In this document: positions 29,401-34,895 of the stretch, one piece after another
How positions within the stretch are numbered: position 1 is the stretch's first letter
How the letters are laid out: every line of letters starts with the position of its first letter
IMG/VR virus record: IMGVR_UViG_3300034198_015348
Coordinates: 1 to 34,895 of that record
Length of the DNA: 34,895 nucleotides
Direction: 5' to 3' (one strand)
DNA from: a virus
The notes under the pieces: model-generated
Databases searched by the model: none
Seen by the model: the letters and a program-made list of their open reading frames with translations, nothing else
What the model was told of the DNA's origin: nothing
Program-made: the position numbers and the translations under genes

Positions 29401-29777
29401 GCACCAGTTGGGTAAAAGTTGAAAATTCAACTGTTTCTGAAACTAACTTTGGAATTTATCAAGAAAACGTTTCTGTATTTGGATCTACCCCGTATTTGTT
29501 ATCTGCAGCCGCAAGTATTACTGCATTGGCAGATGCAGGAACTATAGCTCTTCAGATAAATTGGACTAAATTAAATGGAGCACCAACTGAGGCTGACAGT
29601 TCGTTTTCTCAATCTTTCCCAATAACTAAACGTGATAGATGGAACTACTGCGCAGTTCCTGAAGTAGTTTCTCCAGTAGATGCTGCGTATGCTACTATCA
29701 GTTTAAGGTACACGCCAACTAGTAGAACTACTACAAATACAATCTTGTTTGACCGTGTAATTTTCCGTCAAGTTTAG
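26499..29777 (+). CDS. gpI-like baseplate protein fused to carbohydrate-binding modules, 1092 aa
   Basis: N-terminus (MAKYGFAKYGTRKYG) is the peculiar start of many phage tail proteins. The first about 250 residues include LWYFLQGLGYHYDFLRQRV and HRALYRSGNIINSLKGSSLGL, typical of tail protein I (gpI-like baseplate/fibre connector). Four carbohydrate-binding jelly-roll units follow, each beginning with a N-x-(S/G)-F-(D/E)-x-x-x-x-G-W-type motif, near residues 256, 477, 684 and 924. Such modules (CBM_4_9-like) on tail tips bind cell-wall polysaccharides. The protein probably recognises host sugars near the baseplate. GGAG about 7 bases before the ATG is present. Confidence 0.8.
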   Translation: MAKYGFAKYGTRKYGEVEANRVIYNSNISVFQPDYRTHNLSWEVVTPTVGDSALTYWKIVKTIGGAPDNPNEGVVVTGQAFPMGAKLTHVDIENIFPAGVEVTYSFWVFNDTDWLFCGSADAIVVDRNNDATTLKLARSLPGVWTNSTGSFGDAAGEPDTDTDLWYFLQGLGYHYDFLRQRVSVINNMSDYRFFPHSFLPEAVVGLGFEYEPSLGDSYHRALYRSGNIINSLKGSSLGLKIYTTALTHYGSRVLQGNNLMLDYNDSSFEESVGRWTTTRTISARKYANSLADFSLTLTPPTEVLADTTFPVRGIGFAALSGNNSIPVVMSGNVTTIGIPVEAGTVYSFTGYAQALSSGTNTVSVDAVISWYNKSGTLISSSTSKNTVIASTTVTPRTWYRFSSATALDKNITAPSNAVYALPSFTINGQTTSGSPVIVDYLSFNVFPGLVGNSNYGAGLGTYEDSRTIKVELDGLRTNYLPNPGFDDGLGGWFPTNASVISDSSTSYFGGVSCKLTATATSAGLASDWIPLKASTDYIFSAYVKSSTAGKKAKLYIEFSSPLNATDQISIAKDGLEFYYNDQGTSAPHTAYSQEITLSSTGFTRISVTTQSPELVRDGGVPIAKMAIIFTDPAIGSQFWVDACLLEQGDSLRPYFQGNGAPYPANPILDEHATSVDLGWETKEHSNFISNPSFASASTTGWTGTTATLSSVTASSESIPSKFGTYVLKVVPSGINNSARTTFYYPSRLTPDSGATVAAFPYGGEDIVASAYVYGSAGTYTISIGNYSNSFVLPAMTAWNRIHVVGVVSKPTTTTPNSTVTISYSGASSNWYVDGVQAEFGRTPSPFVDPSDTYTLQLVNPTNTSDNFYASRRELIGGGRSYYFSRRATKINRLAKTITNYIPLGSSWSIQIGEPTPEVPEIFSSLLKSSSFENSLFGWKSYGNSANTVLTRAIVGNGLAIAADTPSLGTSWVKVENSTVSETNFGIYQENVSVFGSTPYLLSAAASITALADAGTIALQINWTKLNGAPTEADSSFSQSFPITKRDRWNYCAVPEVVSPVDAAYATISLRYTPTSRTTTNTILFDRVIFRQV

Positions 29778-29791
29778 TGTAAGGTTTGGGC

Positions 29792-30070
29792 ATGACAGCA
29801 TTACTTATTACCTCTTTGGCTACTGCATTTGCGCTAACAGTCGTAGAGGAGTTACTATTCTCACTTAGAAAGTGGCGCGGACTTTTTGCGTTTACAGTGT
29901 CCATGTTGGGAGCGTATTTTACAGTCCAACATGATTTGGGACTGATAGTATTTACTGCCTTAGGCAGTGCATTTGCAGGAACTGCTGCTTCTATGTCTAT
30001 ACTAAATTTGGTAGAAAGTCGTGACCCACGTATTGTAAGGGGTCTACCTAGGCGGATACCGCCACTGTAA
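29792..30070 (+). CDS. small membrane protein, holin candidate, 92 aa
   Basis: Two or three hydrophobic segments: about residues 2-20, 30-46 and 49-72, with a basic tail (RDPRIVRGLPRR) facing the cytoplasm by the positive-inside rule. Size and layout match small multi-span holins, and it ends the late region before the replication genes. The ATG at 29792 is preferred over a TTG at 29786; AAGG lies 7 bases before it. No lysis enzyme is adjacent, so the holin function is inferred. Confidence 0.6.
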   Translation: MTALLITSLATAFALTVVEELLFSLRKWRGLFAFTVSMLGAYFTVQHDLGLIVFTALGSAFAGTAASMSILNLVESRDPRIVRGLPRRIPPL

Positions 30071-30096
30071 GAACTATTGGAGGGCTGTGATGAGGG

Positions 30097-31032
30097 TTGA
30101 TAGATCCCACACCGTTAACTGACGCGAACTTATCTCTTCGCGCCAGGGGTCTTTATGGCCTATTTGTTGCACATGGCAAAGTTCTGCCTGCTTCTGAAGT
30201 GTACTCACTTGTTCCCGAGGGACGTGACGCTATACGCACAGCCATGAATGAATTGATTTCTGCTGGATACATAACCAAGACCCGTTTTCGTACGAGTGCT
30301 GGACAATATGCTATTGATTATGCAACCGTCAGTGAACCAGTAACGGTAAACCAGGGCCTGGTTAACCGCGGCGGGTTTCCAGGCGATCTATATAGAGGAA
30401 CCGACTATATAGCTAATAGCTCTAAAGTATTAATAGGACTTAATAAATTAAGTCCTATTAACACCTCGGGCAAGCCCGAAATTGAAGAGGAGTATGTAAT
30501 TATGCCTTGGCCAGGATTAGATGAGCCAGAACAACCAAAGGTTAAACGCCAACGTATAGACGACTCAGACTCAGGTGCCGTAGGCAAGATTGATGATCCT
30601 GTGGATAAGCGCGAACTACGTAAGGCCAAGTACAAAAAAGCCCAGTTTGCAGCAGTACCGGAAACCATGCTCCGCAAAGAGAAGCCAGAAGAATCTTGGT
30701 CTACCCCTGACCTAGTGGCCGAGTTCTATGATTTATTCAAGGAATTAGATGACTATGCCCCTAGCCAAGTCAACGCCAAGAGCCTAGCTTCCTGGATTAA
30801 CAAGATGGTAGGCGACGGAGTAGCCAGGAATGCCCTTTTAAGGGCCATGAGGGCCTTTTTCAGCGATCCTCGCTTGACACGTGAGGTTGGCATAGGGCAG
30901 CCTATGTGGCGTAGGTTTATAGCCTATTATCCGACCGTCCACGGGATCTATTCTAAAGACGTTGAAGTAGAGTACGAAGACGACGCATTTCTAGCCCATC
31001 AGGCTAAGATGCTGAAATTATTGGAGGACTAG
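30097..31032 (+). CDS. winged-helix replication initiator-like protein, 311 aa
   Basis: Residues 8-75 form a winged helix-turn-helix: LSLRARGLYGLFVAHGKVLPASEVYSLVPEGRD, then an AIRTAMNELISAGYITKTR recognition helix and wing, as in phage replication initiator/DnaD-like proteins. A linker at about 80-150 follows and encodes the hairpins described under the origin candidate. The C-terminal part, from about 195, is helical (WSTPDLVAEFYDLFKEL, SLASWINKMVGDGVARNALLRAMRAFF), like a protein-interaction domain. It precedes the DnaC-like and DnaB-like genes, so loading the helicase at the origin fits. It starts at TTG because an in-frame TGA lies at 30091-30093 and no other start is nearby; GGAGGG is 12 bases upstream. 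Confidence 0.75.
   Translation: MIDPTPLTDANLSLRARGLYGLFVAHGKVLPASEVYSLVPEGRDAIRTAMNELISAGYITKTRFRTSAGQYAIDYATVSEPVTVNQGLVNRGGFPGDLYRGTDYIANSSKVLIGLNKLSPINTSGKPEIEEEYVIMPWPGLDEPEQPKVKRQRIDDSDSGAVGKIDDPVDKRELRKAKYKKAQFAAVPETMLRKEKPEESWSTPDLVAEFYDLFKELDDYAPSQVNAKSLASWINKMVGDGVARNALLRAMRAFFSDPRLTREVGIGQPMWRRFIAYYPTVHGIYSKDVEVEYEDDAFLAHQAKMLKLLED
30344..30479 (+). other. palindrome cluster inside the initiator gene, candidate origin of replication
   Basis: Within codons for the initiator's linker: a 25-base dyad at 30344-30368 (11 of 12 base pairs match); two CTATATAG palindromes at 30388-30395 and 30405-30412; a perfect 14-bp inverted repeat, 30430-30443 with 30448-30461, around the 4-base loop TAAA; and TCGGG-CAAG-CCCGA at 30466-30479. 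The middle is AT-rich. Direct copies of AACCAG at 30335-30340 and 30349-30354, plus the inverted CTGGTT at 30358-30363, precede them. Phage lambda ori also lies inside its initiator gene O. Origin function is inferred; a regulatory RNA hairpin is possible. Confidence 0.45.
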
Positions 31033-31709
31033 TGTACGACTTACAGGATTTGCGTCCATCTATACGCAGTCAAATAAACGCTGCCAGTATACCCGAGCGG
31101 TTTATAGGTAAAACCTTAGATGACCTAGGTTCCTACCAAGGAGAGGTAAAAGAGTCTGTAGAGACTTGGCTAGATTTAGTGCTTTCCGGCAAGATACTTA
31201 AAGCCAGGGGATCAGCAAAGTGTGGGCTAGGACTTCTACTCGTAGGCAAGCCAGGACACGGGAAGACCACTCTTGCTAGTGTGGTACTGCAGGAAGTCAT
31301 GCGGAAAGCGGACCCAGCACTTTGGGGTTCAACCGAGTCGTTTGCAAAACGTCCAGGTCTTTTTGTAGACTACCCAAAGTTGCTTCGTATTCAACAACGC
31401 TCTTGGAAAGAAGACGGCCCAGAAGCTAGTCTTATGGAAGGAGTTTTTGGGGATGCAGGAAACAACAGCGTAAATATTTTAGTGATAGATGATTTAGGCA
31501 AAGAACATAGGACAGCAACAGGGTGGGCTGAAAACACCTTTGACGCTGTGCTACGCTCACGGTACAACGCAGGTTTACCAACAATCGTTACAACAAATGT
31601 TCCACTAAAAAATTGGGGCGAGGTGTATGGTGAAGCAATGGAAAGTTTTGCTCACGAAGCATTCTTACCAATAAATGTAATATCTATGGAGGGAGATCGT
31701 CGGAAATGA
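31032..31709 (+). CDS. DnaC-like helicase loader ATPase, 225 aa
   Basis: AAA+ ATPase of the DnaC/IstB type: Walker A GKPGHGKT at residues 72-79, Walker B ILVIDDLGKE with Asp153/Asp154, and a sensor-like TTNVPLKNW near residues 188-196. The expected job is loading the DnaB-like helicase encoded downstream, possibly at the palindrome cluster. It starts at GTG in a TAGTG overlap with the initiator; GGAGG at 31023-31027 is 4 bases before the GTG. The stop overlaps the ATG of a 5-codon-longer form of the next gene (ATGA). Length is normal for this family. Confidence 0.88.
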   Translation: MYDLQDLRPSIRSQINAASIPERFIGKTLDDLGSYQGEVKESVETWLDLVLSGKILKARGSAKCGLGLLLVGKPGHGKTTLASVVLQEVMRKADPALWGSTESFAKRPGLFVDYPKLLRIQQRSWKEDGPEASLMEGVFGDAGNNSVNILVIDDLGKEHRTATGWAENTFDAVLRSRYNAGLPTIVTTNVPLKNWGEVYGEAMESFAHEAFLPINVISMEGDRRK

Positions 31710-31720
31710 AGGAGAAATTA

Positions 31721-32008
31721 ATGTTAGATGCTGAATGGCGCACAATACAATTCTTCTTGTCCCCACGCGGGGTTTTTGAAGTTCAAGTAAACACTAATGA
31801 AGAGGGTATTCGCTGTAATTGCCCAGGGTATGAAACACGTAAGATGTGCAAGCATGTACGTCTTGTTGAAACCCGTGCAGATGAAAACAATGGTACTTAC
31901 CCACTTAAAGTTTCTTCTCGCGCAACTTCTAAAGAAACAGAGGCCGCTACTGAGTCTCCAGAATCTTTTAGGAATTTTGTAGTTAAATACGGATACATAG
32001 AGGTTTAG
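31721..32008 (+). CDS. SWIM zinc-finger protein, 95 aa
   Basis: Residues 32-45 contain the SWIM motif C-x-C-x8-C-x-H (Cys32, Cys34, Cys43, His45), a zinc site used for DNA or protein binding, as in SWI2/SNF2, MuDR and Sws1 proteins and small actinophage proteins. The rest is short, with an acidic C-terminus. I choose ATG 31721: AAGGAG at 31709-31714 is spaced 6 bases from it, better than the ATG at 31706 that would overlap the loader stop. Its place between loader and helicase suggests a role in replication or recombination. Confidence 0.78.
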   Translation: MLDAEWRTIQFFLSPRGVFEVQVNTNEEGIRCNCPGYETRKMCKHVRLVETRADENNGTYPLKVSSRATSKETEAATESPESFRNFVVKYGYIEV

Positions 32009-32012
32009 CAAC

Positions 32013-32420
32013 TTGCAGGGAGGGGATTTAAGTAACGAGACGCCAAGGCGTGTTGCAGTATCTGTTGATTGTTTTTTAGATAGAGAGCCCGTATTTAAAA
32101 AAGTATTTGGATTAATCCCACATACTTCTGAAAACGTTACGTACAACCGGGCCATGTTGTCTAGGTTTTGGCGTTATTCAAATGATAATGGTTTAACGCT
32201 TGAGCTAGTAGGTTTTGGGTATTCACAAAAAGAGATGGACGAGATCATGGAAGATCTTGACAACTTGGGTACCAATCCGTTTAGATATGCTAAAGCACAT
32301 AGAGTTGTTGCAGATTTGGTTGCAGAACTTCCTTACAGGAATGAACTACTATGTGTTATTGATATACCGACTCGCGCACTGAGATACGGTAGTAGGTACT
32401 TTGACCTTGGGAGGGTTTAA
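32013..32420 (+). CDS. conserved phage protein of unknown function, 135 aa
   Basis: 135-aa alpha/beta protein: an early VAVSVDCFLD strand, a helical middle rich in acidic residues, and LLCVIDIPTRALRYG near the C-terminus. Paired beta strands ending in Asp could form a nucleotidase- or phosphatase-like site, but I do not recognise a complete motif. TTG start at 32013, with AGAGG about 9 bases upstream; no ATG or GTG start follows soon in frame. Its TAA overlaps the helicase ATG (TAATG), so it is coupled to the replication genes. Confidence 0.6.
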   Translation: MQGGDLSNETPRRVAVSVDCFLDREPVFKKVFGLIPHTSENVTYNRAMLSRFWRYSNDNGLTLELVGFGYSQKEMDEIMEDLDNLGTNPFRYAKAHRVVADLVAELPYRNELLCVIDIPTRALRYGSRYFDLGRV

Positions 32421-33637
32421 TGGCTGCTGATAATGAAGTACGGTTAATTAGCCGGGCTATTCGCACACGCGACATTGCACCTATTCTTGAATATGGACTG
32501 CAAGACGACTGGTTCTACGTAGATGAAAATCGTGCTGTCTGGAAATTTATTCGCCAACACTTTTCAAAGTACAGCGAAGTACCTACTGCAGTAACTGTTA
32601 AAGATAACTTTCCAACATATCGATTACTTAACGTAGAAGATTCTGTTGAGTACCTTCTTGACCAACTTGTTGAGTATCGTCGTCGTCAAAAAGCAATTGA
32701 GATAGTGCAAGATGCTGCTGACGCTATCTCGTCTGGCGATCACCTAACTGCTATCGAATCAATGTCAGCCGGCATTGCTAAGATTATGGACGAGGGCGTA
32801 GGTCAGTCTCACGACATTGACCTAAGTAAAAACCCTATGTCTCGTTTTGATGAGTATGAAGCTGTAAAGACCAGGCCTAATGGTTTGATTGGTATGGCTA
32901 CCGGATTCTCTTTGATTGACCAAGCAACTGCAGGATTACAACCGGGACAAATTATTGTAATCATTGCTCCACCTAAAACGGGTAAGTCTGTAATTGCTTT
33001 ACAGACTGCAGTTAACCTGCATGAAGATGGGTTTGTACCTATGTTTCAATCTTTTGAGATGAGTAGTCGTGAACAGCAAACTCGTCACGATGCAATGCGT
33101 GCAAACATTTCTCATGCCCGGTTAACGCGTGGTGCTCTTAAGACTGATGAAGAAGTTCGTTATGCAAAGTCACTTAAGAGGATGGAAACAATGCACAATT
33201 TTTATCTTACAGATGGTGTTGCTTCTGGAACTTTGTCAGGACTACAGGCTAAGATTGAAAAACTACAGCCTGACGTAGTGTTCGTTGACGGTGTGTACCT
33301 AATGACTGATGAGGTTACGGGAGAGTTAGGAATTTCATTTCTTGCTTTGACTAATATCACTCGTGGGCTTAAGCGCCTTGCTCAGAAAGTGCAAAAGCCA
33401 ATTGTAGTTACCACTCAGGTATTGGAGTCAAAGATGAAAGGCGGCCGTGTTTCGGCTTCATCTATTGGCTACTCTTCATCGTTCTTCCAAGATGCGGATG
33501 TTATTTTGGCTCTTGAACGGCAAGATGCCGAAGACGATTCTTCTCGGTTATTTAGAATTGAAGCAAGTCGTAACTGCGGAAAAGTTGAAGTAGAACTACT
33601 TTGGGATTGGGAAAACGGAAAGTTTCAAGAATACTAG
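32420..33637 (+). CDS. dnaB: DnaB-like replicative helicase, 405 aa
   Basis: RecA-fold, 5'-3' replicative helicase. Residues about 1-120 give the helical N-terminal domain. Walker A APPKTGKS is at 183-190. A FQSFEMSSREQQTRHDAMRA segment follows (H1a-type, with EM typical of DnaB). Walker B is VVFVDGVYLM with Asp290. The helicase motif near TTQVLE (positions about 335-340) and the arginine-containing C-terminal strands are present. It is shorter than bacterial DnaB (about 470 aa), as is usual for phage forms. It probably assembles as a hexamer, loaded by the DnaC-like protein and cooperating with the primase two genes downstream. Confidence 0.9.
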   Translation: MAADNEVRLISRAIRTRDIAPILEYGLQDDWFYVDENRAVWKFIRQHFSKYSEVPTAVTVKDNFPTYRLLNVEDSVEYLLDQLVEYRRRQKAIEIVQDAADAISSGDHLTAIESMSAGIAKIMDEGVGQSHDIDLSKNPMSRFDEYEAVKTRPNGLIGMATGFSLIDQATAGLQPGQIIVIIAPPKTGKSVIALQTAVNLHEDGFVPMFQSFEMSSREQQTRHDAMRANISHARLTRGALKTDEEVRYAKSLKRMETMHNFYLTDGVASGTLSGLQAKIEKLQPDVVFVDGVYLMTDEVTGELGISFLALTNITRGLKRLAQKVQKPIVVTTQVLESKMKGGRVSASSIGYSSSFFQDADVILALERQDAEDDSSRLFRIEASRNCGKVEVELLWDWENGKFQEY

Positions 33638-33646
33638 GAGGGGAAC

Positions 33647-33895
33647 ATGGACTTTGGTCCAAATTTTGAGGGAAAGCAAGCTTGCTTAAAAGTTGATGCG
33701 GATATCTTTTTTCCAAATAACGCAGATCGTGCAGGACTTGTTAATGCAAAAGCTATTTGTGCAAGCTGTGAGGTTAGTATTCCTTGTTTAGAATACGCTG
33801 TGCGCCACCCAAGTCTTGATGGCATTTGGGGAGGAACAACTCCTCGTCAACGGGAATCTATACGTTCACGTATGCGCAAGGAAAAGGTATACTAA
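33647..33895 (+). CDS. whiB: WhiB-family iron-sulphur regulator, 82 aa
   Basis: Four cysteines with WhiB spacing: Cys13, Cys38, Cys41, Cys47 (C-x24-C-x2-C-x5-C), which bind a 4Fe-4S cluster. The GIWGG turn is at 59-63, followed by a basic C-terminal helix (RQRESIRSRMRKEK) that contacts DNA. WhiB proteins bind the sigma factor region 4 and reprogramme transcription; phage copies such as WhiB of TM4 inhibit host WhiB2. It lies between helicase and primase genes, so it is expressed with the replication operon. GGAGGGG 6 bases upstream is a strong ribosome site, and the stop overlaps the primase ATG. Confidence 0.93.
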   Translation: MDFGPNFEGKQACLKVDADIFFPNNADRAGLVNAKAICASCEVSIPCLEYAVRHPSLDGIWGGTTPRQRESIRSRMRKEKVY

Positions 33896-34875
33896 TGATT
33901 TTTAAAGACGGTGAAGTAGATCAAGTACTACTTAAATTAGATGTTTATGTAGAACGCGAACGTGGATCAGAGCGTATTGCTTTGTGTCCAGGTCACGAGT
34001 TACGTACAGGTCGTAAAGATGAAAACCCTTCTTGGTCAATCAACATTGACACAGGTGTGCATCATTGTTTTTCCTGTAACTACAAAGGCAACATCCTTAC
34101 CCTTATTGCAGAACAACTAGAGTTTCTTACAGATTGGGGTCGTTTAGACCTTGATGCTGCAAAACATTGGCTACGCACCAACTCAGAGGTTGATTTAGAG
34201 TTAATCTCTAAGCAAATGTCAGAGGTACGTGACTCCTACATCTCTATACCTAAACCAGTAGAAATGAGCGAAGCACGCTTAGCTTTGTATGTAGACCCAC
34301 CAGACTGGGCATTAAAAGCTAGAGACATATCTATTCCTTCGGCACTTAAGTACGGGGTTCGTTGGGATAAGGATCTTAATTCTTGGATTCTTCCTATTCG
34401 TAATCCAGATACTAAAAAACTAATTGGTTGGCAAGAAAAAGGACAGTTAAGCCGTCACTTTAAAAACCGCCCTACCGGTGTTCAAAAAAGTTCTACGTTG
34501 TTTGGCATAGACGCTTGGAATGGTGGGCAGATGATTCTGGTAGAAAGCCCACTAGACGCCGTACGCCTCGACTCATTAGGATTTAAGGGAGCAGTGGCTT
34601 GCTACGGGGCGCATTTAAGTCCGGCACAACTTGAGTTATTGTGCTCAGCAGATTCTCTCATCATTGCTTTTGATAATCCAAGCATAGACACAGCAGGGTG
34701 TGCTGGAGCAATGCATATGCTGGAGTCTAGTCGTCGTCGTGGAGTTGAGTGCTGGTTCTTTAACTACAGCAATACCTCCGCAAAAGATATTGGCGATATG
34801 TCGTCAGATGAGGTAACGTTTGGTATATCAAACGCGCGTCATTGTGTTTTGGGTAAAGCCGCTATTCTTTCGTGA
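33895..34875 (+). CDS. dnaG: DnaG-type primase with CHC2 zinc finger and TOPRIM domain, 326 aa
   Basis: Makes RNA primers at the fork. N-terminal zinc-binding motif: Cys31-x2-His34 ... Cys58-x2-Cys61. A TOPRIM domain follows: Glu217 in ILVESPLDA, then AFDNPSIDTAG with Asp260 and Asp265, a DNP-x-x-D variant of the usual D-x-D. The middle has SILPIRNP and IGWQEKG-type motifs typical of phage primases. It lacks the bacterial DnaG helicase-binding domain, being only 326 aa. I choose the ATG at 33895, which overlaps the WhiB stop (TAATG), over the frame-open ATG at 33826 inside the whiB gene. Confidence 0.88.
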   Translation: MIFKDGEVDQVLLKLDVYVERERGSERIALCPGHELRTGRKDENPSWSINIDTGVHHCFSCNYKGNILTLIAEQLEFLTDWGRLDLDAAKHWLRTNSEVDLELISKQMSEVRDSYISIPKPVEMSEARLALYVDPPDWALKARDISIPSALKYGVRWDKDLNSWILPIRNPDTKKLIGWQEKGQLSRHFKNRPTGVQKSSTLFGIDAWNGGQMILVESPLDAVRLDSLGFKGAVACYGAHLSPAQLELLCSADSLIIAFDNPSIDTAGCAGAMHMLESSRRRGVECWFFNYSNTSAKDIGDMSSDEVTFGISNARHCVLGKAAILS

Positions 34876-34881
34876 GGGTAA

Positions 34882-34895
34882 ATGTTTACAGGTAA
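34882..34895 (+). CDS. start of the next gene (partial)
   Basis: ATG at 34882 follows GAGGG (34874-34878) at a suitable distance and starts six bases after the primase stop. Only four codons (MFTG) are in the window, so nothing can be said about the product except that the replication operon continues. Confidence 0.4.

Noticed and set aside
29902-29933. 8-bp inverted repeat CATGTTGG/CCAACATG in the small membrane protein gene
   Set aside because: Within coding sequence with a 16-base loop and no other nearby signals; a chance occurrence is reasonable.

Overview
This window is part of the genome of a contractile-tailed (myovirus-like) bacteriophage. It contains sheath, tube, tape-measure, gpD/gpV/gp25/gpJ-type baseplate and fibre genes, followed by a replication module. 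The host is most likely an actinobacterium, because the replication module carries a WhiB-family Fe-S regulator (33647-33895) with the four cysteines and the GIWGG motif, and WhiB proteins are essentially confined to Actinobacteria and their phages. The DNA looks AT-rich (my estimate is about 40% GC), which suggests a low-GC, probably aquatic, actinobacterium rather than Streptomyces or Mycobacterium; that is inference. Every supported gene is on the + strand. Packing is very tight: many junctions are TAATG, TAGTG or ATGA, where stop and start codons overlap.

Layout. 1-12.1 kb is an unusually large adhesion region. It holds two GPT-type collagen-like fibres (648-3653 and 6524-8167), two fibronectin-III proteins (3940-6393 and 10166-12064), a short fibre (9618-10163), two about 110-aa beta-rich proteins, a Cys-rich protein and a family-2 glycosyltransferase (8176-9222). 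The order small beta protein, fibre, Fn3 protein occurs twice. 12.07-13.66 kb holds a run of tiny Lys-rich genes, two of them Cys-rich, and a structured non-coding segment. 13.66-17.84 kb holds neck/completion candidates, tail sheath, tail tube and a two-frame tail-assembly chaperone. 17.83-26.2 kb holds the tape measure with an M23 peptidase domain and then the hub and baseplate genes. 26.16-30.07 kb holds two small membrane proteins flanking a 1092-aa baseplate/adhesin. 30.1-34.9 kb is the replication module: winged-helix initiator, DnaC-like loader, SWIM zinc-finger protein, unknown protein, DnaB-like helicase, WhiB and DnaG-type primase. The window ends at the start of another gene.

Most notable. 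(1) The apparent gap before the tape measure is fully coding in the +1 frame. It is joined to the upstream chaperone by a UUU CGU C site, the same core as the influenza PA-X +1 frameshift site. (2) The linker region of the putative replication initiator carries a cluster of palindromes, including a perfect 14-bp stem with a 4-nt loop, so it is a candidate origin placed like lambda ori inside gene O. (3) One mini-protein starts with MCTTCGCG, the nickel-binding N-terminus of HypB, and its neighbour is a tandem Cys repeat. (4) The gpD-type hub appears to be split into two genes. Head, terminase, integrase, tRNA and CRISPR features are not seen here.
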